The notes beneath the pieces were generated by a model. The model saw only the letters and a list, made by a program, of their open reading frames with translations, made no database searches and had not been told where the DNA came from. A stretch of DNA of 64,000 nt, taken from assembly GCA_948567375.1 (NCBI GenBank), contig CAOYZS010000005.1, positions 62,001 to 126,000 of the forward strand. The letters are read 5' to 3'. Position numbers and translations under genes: made by a program. Of the stretch, positions 58,165 through 64,000 are shown piece after piece. Source of the DNA: Lunularia cruciata (taxonomy: Eukaryota > Streptophyta > Marchantiopsida > Lunulariales > Lunulariaceae). Each line of letters begins with the position of its first letter. Position 1 is the first letter of the stretch.

Positions 58165-58400
58165 GTACATGAACCCTACATTTCAGTACTATAGAGAACC
58201 ACTGGCTGTACAAGAGATCTGAACAACACCTTCAACTCCCATGTTGTAAGATGAGCAAGTCTAGAGTGATTCATGAGTGAATACATATCTTTATACCTTG
58301 CCGTAATTCTAATCTTCACACAAGTAGATAGGTTATAGTCATGAGAAAACTCAAGGCCCAAGTATTCAACTCTTCCAATCTTGAATCATTGGTATTGTTC
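58165..58400 (-). pseudogene. LINE fragment, minus strand
   Basis: Minus-strand reading GLEFSHDYNLSTCVKI followed by SLMNHSRLAHLTTWELKVLF and LVQPVVLYS, matching 62278-62450 of the + strand LINE. A separate, inverted piece of the same family. Confidence 0.65.
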
Positions 58401-58599
58401 ACTTGAGTCTTGACCTATCAAAGAGCCTGATTTTTCAAAGCAAAATATGACATAAGTAGCAAGACCTCCAAAGCCCCTTCCTCTATTCCAATTGAACCAA
58501 CAAGAGTAATACCTTCAATGTCTTGAATGGTGTTTGTGATACCAACATTTTTTTGTTTTGGTAGGTTTTAGAGAAGAAGTATATATTTGAATCCAAATT

Positions 58600-59919
58600 A
58601 AAGCTAAATTGGAAGAAAGTTGTTGAGATTGTTGAGGCATTAGAGGTCAAGATGAAGTCATATGCTGAACCTACAAAGGTGGCTCAAATCTCTTACTTGC
58701 AAGACCATGAGATTGAGAGGGAGAACCAACTTGTAAAAATGAAGAACTTGAGGATTTTGGGTTTACCAAAGAAAGAGAAAGAAGATAGAAAGGCCACATT
58801 GTGTGAATTTATTGCTGATTCTTTGAGAGTCCATGATCCTTAGATTTGCAAGCATTTAGATTGGAACAACAAGGTACACAACCCCAAAGCATTTTGGTGA
58901 GATTTGACTCAAAAACTAAGAGGAACTTATTGATGGAAAACAAGGCTATAGTCAAGGTAAGGTTTATCTAGTTGGACCCTAATCTCACATCTCTCCTATG
59001 GCAAGCAAAGAAGGGAGAATTAGCAAAAGTGAAGGAGGCTAAACAAGTAGTTTCTGTTGCATTCTTGAGAGATAATAGAGTTGTGACCAATCAAAAGAGA
59101 TTGTTAGCTACTCTATAGAAAGACCTGACCTTTAGAGTGTTGTTTCAGAATGTTCATGGGTTCACAAGCACTAAACTTGTGTGGGATGATGCTAATCTGA
59201 TCAATGTTGTGGAGATATGGGAACATGAAAGGAGCACCATTCAAGAAATTGAAGGTTTCACTCTTGTTGGTTCAAACTAAAAAAAGTGGAGGCAAAAAAG
59301 AGGATGCTCCAAGCATGTCACTTAGCCTTGAAACTACTTTTACCATCTCTGAAGTTGATGTCAAGTACCAACTCAAGAAGTTGGCTAATGGTGAGGCCAA
59401 AGACCTTGATGGACTTTGTGTTGAACTTCTTAATTGGGGCTTTGTGAGGCTTTGTTATGAAATGAGGCTTTATTCCTTGATGCTCCCAAGCATGGCACAT
59501 AGCCTTGGATCTATTTTCACCATCTCTGAAGCTGATGTCACAAACCAACTCAAGAAGTGGGCCAATGGTAAGGCTGAAGACCTTGATGGACTTTGTGTTG
59601 AACTTCTGAAATGGGGTAGTATCCATCTGATTCTTGTCCTCACTTCCCTCTTAAATGAGGCAATCAGGTCTAGTTTTTGTTTTAGATGGTATTTGAAGAA
59701 GGTAGGTCCTCTTCACCACTTTGGCCAAAGATGTCCTCACAAATTACCATACCATACGTGTAGGAAGTATCTTCGTCAAGTTGTATGGTTGAATTTTGGA
59801 GTCTAGGTTGAGTACTTGGGCTGAAAAGTACAAAATTTGGGCCATGTGCCAAGTTGGTTAGAAATCAGGCTCTAGTACTTTTGACCATCTATTAGTACTC
59901 CATGTTTTGTAGTGTAAAT
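58600..59919 (+). pseudogene. LINE copy 2, ORF1 end to RT start
   Basis: ORF1 core at 58652-58843 (ENQLVKMKNLRILGLP). Near 59130-59280 a stretch of the type RVLFQNVHGF...VEIWEHE resembles the beginning of an AP endonuclease, but most of that domain is missing. RT N-terminal sequence KKWANGKAEDLDGLCVELLK follows at 59546-59610. The region is truncated by deletions and interrupted at 59919 by a solo LTR. Confidence 0.65.
59316..59616 (+). repeat. Tandem duplication in LINE RT start
   Basis: 59316-59440 and 59492-59616 are diverged direct copies, 176 bp apart, each encoding a version of the QLKKxANGxAxDLDGLCVELL motif. Confidence 0.75.
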
Positions 59920-61744
59920 TGTGACAACCCAACAAATATCACTTTTGTAGTAATCGGGTCAATAAAGTTTGTTCTCACAGAGATACTATCCAGAATTGGT
60001 CAAATACAAAGTCAAAAGTCACAATGGCAGTTCTTCTTGATAGCTTCTTTAATCTCTCAGGTAGAAACTACACCCAGAAGAGAGTAACAAGCTCACAATC
60101 TTGACAACTTGTCACGAATACACACACACATAATCACAACATAGCAAATTCTGTCCAAACAACTCTTGATTGTGATGATTCATATTCTTCCGAAGACGGC
60201 ACTTCACTACAAAGACCGATTTTGCCTCAAAATTGTGTTCCACCCCTCCATTGAAGGCATAACTTCCTTGATCAAAATCACTTCACATCAACTTTGTGCT
60301 GCACTCACCAATGCAGAATACTAACAACACTACAATTCCTCTCAGACCTGTCAAGGCATTGCTTTGATGCACTTCACTCAAGATCAAACACACAGAATGA
60401 AGATCAAGGCTGCAGATTCCAACATCCACAAACACACTAACTTGCTCTTCGGAATTCTCCACACGCTCACAAACATAAACACGAAATTGACAATTGGAAT
60501 TAAGCTTAAGCAATGAGTACTGAGAACAACACTTCACTTTATCTATCTTCATAAATTTGAATACTGAATAACATCGTATTGTGAATGCTCCATTTAAATA
60601 CTAAAGCAAATGGCAGACTTGCCTACCTAGGCACCGCTTCCTAACATCTCTTCCTACCTACAGATCCCAAGTGACAATCTATCTCTCCATATCTGCCTCT
60701 TCCTATCTCAAAATGGACTTTTATCCCGATCTGATGTCTACATCATCATCGGCTTCCAAACCCGATGATCTTCCTACTACTACTCCTTCTTCGGGTATAG
60801 TTGATTCTACCAATTCCTTCATTAATTCTACGACTTCTTCACTAGGAACTACAATTGCACTAAGGAGTGACTTATCTAACTCTCTATCTTCTGACCCACT
60901 CTTCTCTAATGTGTCAAATAACAAGTCCGATGACACCTGAATTCCTACCTCTGCAACATCGGGTCTAATTACAATCAATTCTTTTGCTAATTCTACTATA
61001 TCCTCATCACAAATTGTAATTGAAAGCATGGGTACACTATCTATGCCTTCAATTAGTAACCCACGTTCCTATAATCTCTCATGTTACTGACCCGAAGACC
61101 CTTACACTCTGATCTTGCACTTTGGGTTTATTCAGTATTGCTACTTCTCCTTCAATTCTTGTTCCATCTTCAATCGGAACTGAAATTGAAGTCACGGGTA
61201 TCCTAACTATATATTCTTTCTCTATCCTAATTCTCTCTAATGCCTCTGGCAAGATTCTCGAAGTCATCTTCATTGCACTCCGAGTTCTGACTATCTCAGA
61301 TACAGTCATCTTCGTCTTGAGTCGAAGAAGCTTCTAACCCGAAGTTGTGCCAACCCGAAGTCCGATGACACTAAACTCCTTTGTAAATTTACTCCCAAAA
61401 CTTCAAATACTTACAACTTCTTCTACAGACCTTCAAACTTTACGTTTTTTGTGGCAATGGAAAGCCCTAAACAAGATGCTTCCAACAAGATATAGCACGC
61501 TTGATTTAGACTCGGGAACATTGAGATATAGCTCCCGCAAGAATCTCGACCTGTAACTTCCATTCCTTCTTCGGGTCTACCCTCTTTCAATCCTGGCTGA
61601 GTCCGTCTTCATCGGACACAAAGTCAACTTCTTTGGGCTTGATCAAAATACAAATTTCCTCTCATTTCTTCTCCATTTGGTTTCAATTTGGTTTCAGCAA
61701 GACACTTCTTCTTCAAAACTCGTTCAAAAAATGTGTGTACCACA
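59920..61744 (-). repeat. Short solo LTR of family L with TAAAT duplication
   Basis: 1,825 bp, TGTGACAACC to GTGTGTACCACA, flanked by TAAAT at 59915-59919 and 61745-61749. The ends and the C-terminal part of the LTR ORF (60721-61029, ending LEADDDVDIRSG) are kept, but the ORF N-terminal block, acidic middle and most of the coiled coil are missing. The segment 61079-61309 matches 1-240 of the window. LINE sequence is continuous across it. Confidence 0.85.
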
Positions 61745-61749
61745 TAAAT

Positions 61750-63030
61750 CTAAGGGTTGGGAGAGCTAAGTATGCTTCATTTATTGATTTCATGAAGGCC
61801 TTTGATAAGGTGCTTAGGAAATCTCTAAGTGGGAGACTCATTGAAGTTTGTGTTTGATAGGATCTAATTGTTGCTATCTTTAGACTCTATGAGCAAGTGT
61901 TTCTGAGACTTTCATCTTTGAGCTCTCAAGATGTCTTCAGCACAATGGGTGTGATTCAAGGTTGCTTTCTATCCCCAACTTTGTTTGGAATCTTTATCAA
62001 TAACCTACAGGGACTACTCATGGAAGCTAGAGCCACCGGTGTACAACTTAACTCTTTGATGATACACGCACTCCTTTATGCAGATGATGTAGTGCTCCTC
62101 TCCACCAATCTAGAGAATTTATAGAAGTTTTTGGATTCTCTCCTTTGGTTTTGCAATCAAACAAAGATGGAGGTGAACCTTAACAATTCCAAGGTGATTA
62201 TGGTGAGTTCTAAAGGTGTCACATCTTTCTTTTTTGATGGAAAGCGCTTGGAATAGGTTTCTTCTTATAAATACTTAGGCCTTGAGTTTTCTCATGACTA
62301 AATTCGGTCCACTTGTATGAAGAAGCAAATCAATTCAAGGTTTAGAGCTTTTTCTTCACTCATGAATTGCTTTAGACTTGCTCATCTTACCATATGGGAG
62401 TTGAATAAATTGTTGTTAAGATCTTTTGTAGAGCCGGTGGTTCTCTATGGTGCTTAGATTTGGGGCCAAGTACTAGGAAGACATGGTGGAGCCTATTGCA
62501 CTCTAAGAGGTGATCAAGGAGCAATTCTTACTTTGCTTATTGCAAGATCTTGATACCAAGAGGATGTTTTATCAATTGTTTGTACATCCTATGTTAGTAC
62601 ATTGTGAGCAAGATTATCACTTGGTTAGGATTTCTACTTCACTTAGACATGTTATTGCTCACTATAGAACTATCTTTCATAGACCATAAGTAGAACAATG
62701 ATGTTGGCATCAAATAGAGCATTCCATGCACCTTTGGATATTGTGTTCTATGAGCAAATTTGAGGATGAGCACCATGTCTTTGTTGAGTGTCCTTACCAT
62801 CAGATCAAAGTTAGACAGATGATTAGTTGTATTGAATTCTCAACTCTCTTACAGATTGAGACTTTAGCGTTAGGGAAGTATATGACCAAGATTAGTATGC
62901 ATTGGACTTGTTTGTTACAAATTGGTCAGATGCCCTAGGTTTTTGCCTATGCTCATATTTCATTGTGTTTTGTATTTAAGTATTTTGACTCTTTAGGTAT
63001 TCCGAGATTTAAGTTTCATTCTTTCATTAT
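61750..63030 (+). pseudogene. LINE copy 2, reverse transcriptase and 3' end
   Basis: RT motifs: SFIDFMKAFDK at 61780-61812, GVIQGCFLSPTLFGIFINNL at 61948-62010, active site YADDVVLLST with YADDV at 62077-62091, then NLNNSKVIMV near 62175-62205 and the thumb. A DEHHVFVECPYHQIKVR cysteine/histidine-type segment lies near 62766-62810. The A-rich end is near 63000-63040. Stops break the frame. L1-type RT by motif style. Confidence 0.75.
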
Positions 63031-63039
63031 TTCAAAGAA

Positions 63040-64000
63040 AAGAAAAATTGTGTGTTGGGATCAGAAGAAGGAAATGCAATCTGATCCAACTCAAGGAAGT
63101 TGAATTTTTGTCAAAGGAAGAAGGAATCAGATCAGATACTCAAAGTAAGGATACTTTGGATCTGAATGATCAACCTGATCCAAAGACACATTAACCACTT
63201 TAACTCGTGCCATACCAACCAAGAAGGTCCACTCGATAAAAATGGCTACGTTGTGTGAGGATAAATGTGAGAGTGACAAGGGTAAGTCATGCAATAGATG
63301 TGAGTTTAGACTACACTTGACTAAAGAATGATTGAAAATCTGAGAAGTATAAATTTAGACTTTGTCAAGGAACTCTAGAATGTTGAAGAGATATCTTGTC
63401 CTCTAAATAGTTGTCTTGAGAGAGTAAGAATAAGGAGCCAAGTCATGAGATTGTTTTGTGAGAATTCAAAAACAAGTGAGCACATGATGTCGATGAAGGG
63501 AAGTAAATAGGTTTGGGCACTTTCTGTTTGGACTCCTATAGTTCAGAGATTAGACATGTTAGCAAGAATCAACGTCTTGAGCTGACTTTGGATTTCATTT
63601 CTAGCATGGAACTAGGACTTGAGGCTTCCAAGGTGCATGGTAGAAATCATAATTAGTAATTTTATAGATAATTCTCTAGACATAAGGAAGAGAGGAAGTC
63701 CAACTCGATAGACAAATTCAGATTGGAGAGTTGTGTTGGGTAGAGATGCAAGAGAGCCTATAAGAATCACCTTTAATCTTTGATTGGATCATACCATATT
63801 GTTCTTACCTTTGTAGAGGAGTTTTTATTCCTTAGGGATGATCCTCCATCCTTTGGACAAGAAGTTCATTCCTTTCAAGCATAGTATGATCTTTGGACAA
63901 GAGAGGTAGTCCTTTGGCATTAGAACTTTGGAGTTTAGTTATAGAATTTCCAAGTAGAAGTTAAAGGAGTGTCTCTTGTAGGAGATGGGGTAAGTGAATT
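63040..64000 (+). repeat. L-family LTR-like fragment, + sense
   Basis: A tract near 63560-63740 resembles the start of the LTR ORF N-terminal block (compare 54925-55090), with stops. The first 500 bp are more diverged. It runs off the window end. No intact gene. Confidence 0.5.

Noticed and set aside
58165-59919. Twin-priming (5' inversion) of one LINE insertion
   Set aside because: The inverted piece is from the 3' RT part and the direct piece begins in ORF1; 5' inversion would give the opposite arrangement.
1-64000. tRNA, rRNA or other structural RNA genes
   Set aside because: No cloverleaf or rRNA core was recognised; the tRNA-like matches are primer binding sites of 11-18 bp.

Overview
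The window is a block of nested retrotransposons from a large, repeat-rich land-plant genome. I see no convincing host gene and no tRNA, rRNA or CRISPR array. The reverse transcriptases are plant Ty3/gypsy types (Athila/Tat-like and chromovirus-like) and an L1-like LINE. A DNMT3-type methyltransferase and very large LTRs would suit a non-flowering plant such as a fern, lycophyte or gymnosperm, but that is inference; the species cannot be named from this sequence.

Layout. 1-4264: broken pieces of one large LTR family (called L here) in both orientations. 4265-10236 and 30744-30840: element D, an old + strand Athila/Tat-like element of family L, split by the next insertion. 10237-30743: element A, a different Ty3/gypsy element on the minus strand, flanked by a TCTA(T) target duplication. 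Inside A, at 15472-28257, lies element B, a 12.8 kb minus-strand member of family L with two 3.6-3.8 kb LTRs, a tRNA-Asp primer site, a polypurine tract and a perfect CCTCT duplication. 30841-37044: more L-family LTR pieces. 37045-41044: element F, a decayed chromovirus-like element whose LTR carries heat-shock-element-like arrays. 41045-64000: an L1-like LINE family cut up by L-family LTRs. Three of these are solo LTRs with clear 5-bp duplications (GTGAG, AATGG, TAAAT); two sit in LINE copies and one in an older L LTR.

The main result is element A. Across the B insertion and eight in-frame stops, with no frameshift, it keeps one reading frame of about 1,790 codons. The order is retropepsin-like protease, DNMT3-like cytosine-5 DNA methyltransferase (motifs I, IV, VI, VIII and the C-terminal part in linear order), reverse transcriptase, RNase H, then integrase ending in a C4HC3 PHD finger. 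It would have encoded both a chromatin-mark writer and a reader. No gag is visible. This copy is dead: stops, a 12.8 kb insertion, and lysine in place of the integrase catalytic glutamate.

Second result: the L-family LTR itself holds an open reading frame of about 857 codons (conserved N-terminal block, acidic middle, long coiled coil). It lies upstream of a TATA-like box, so it sits in U3, a position comparable to sag or nef in retroviruses. Element B keeps this frame but has lost the Gag capsid region that its relative D still shows.
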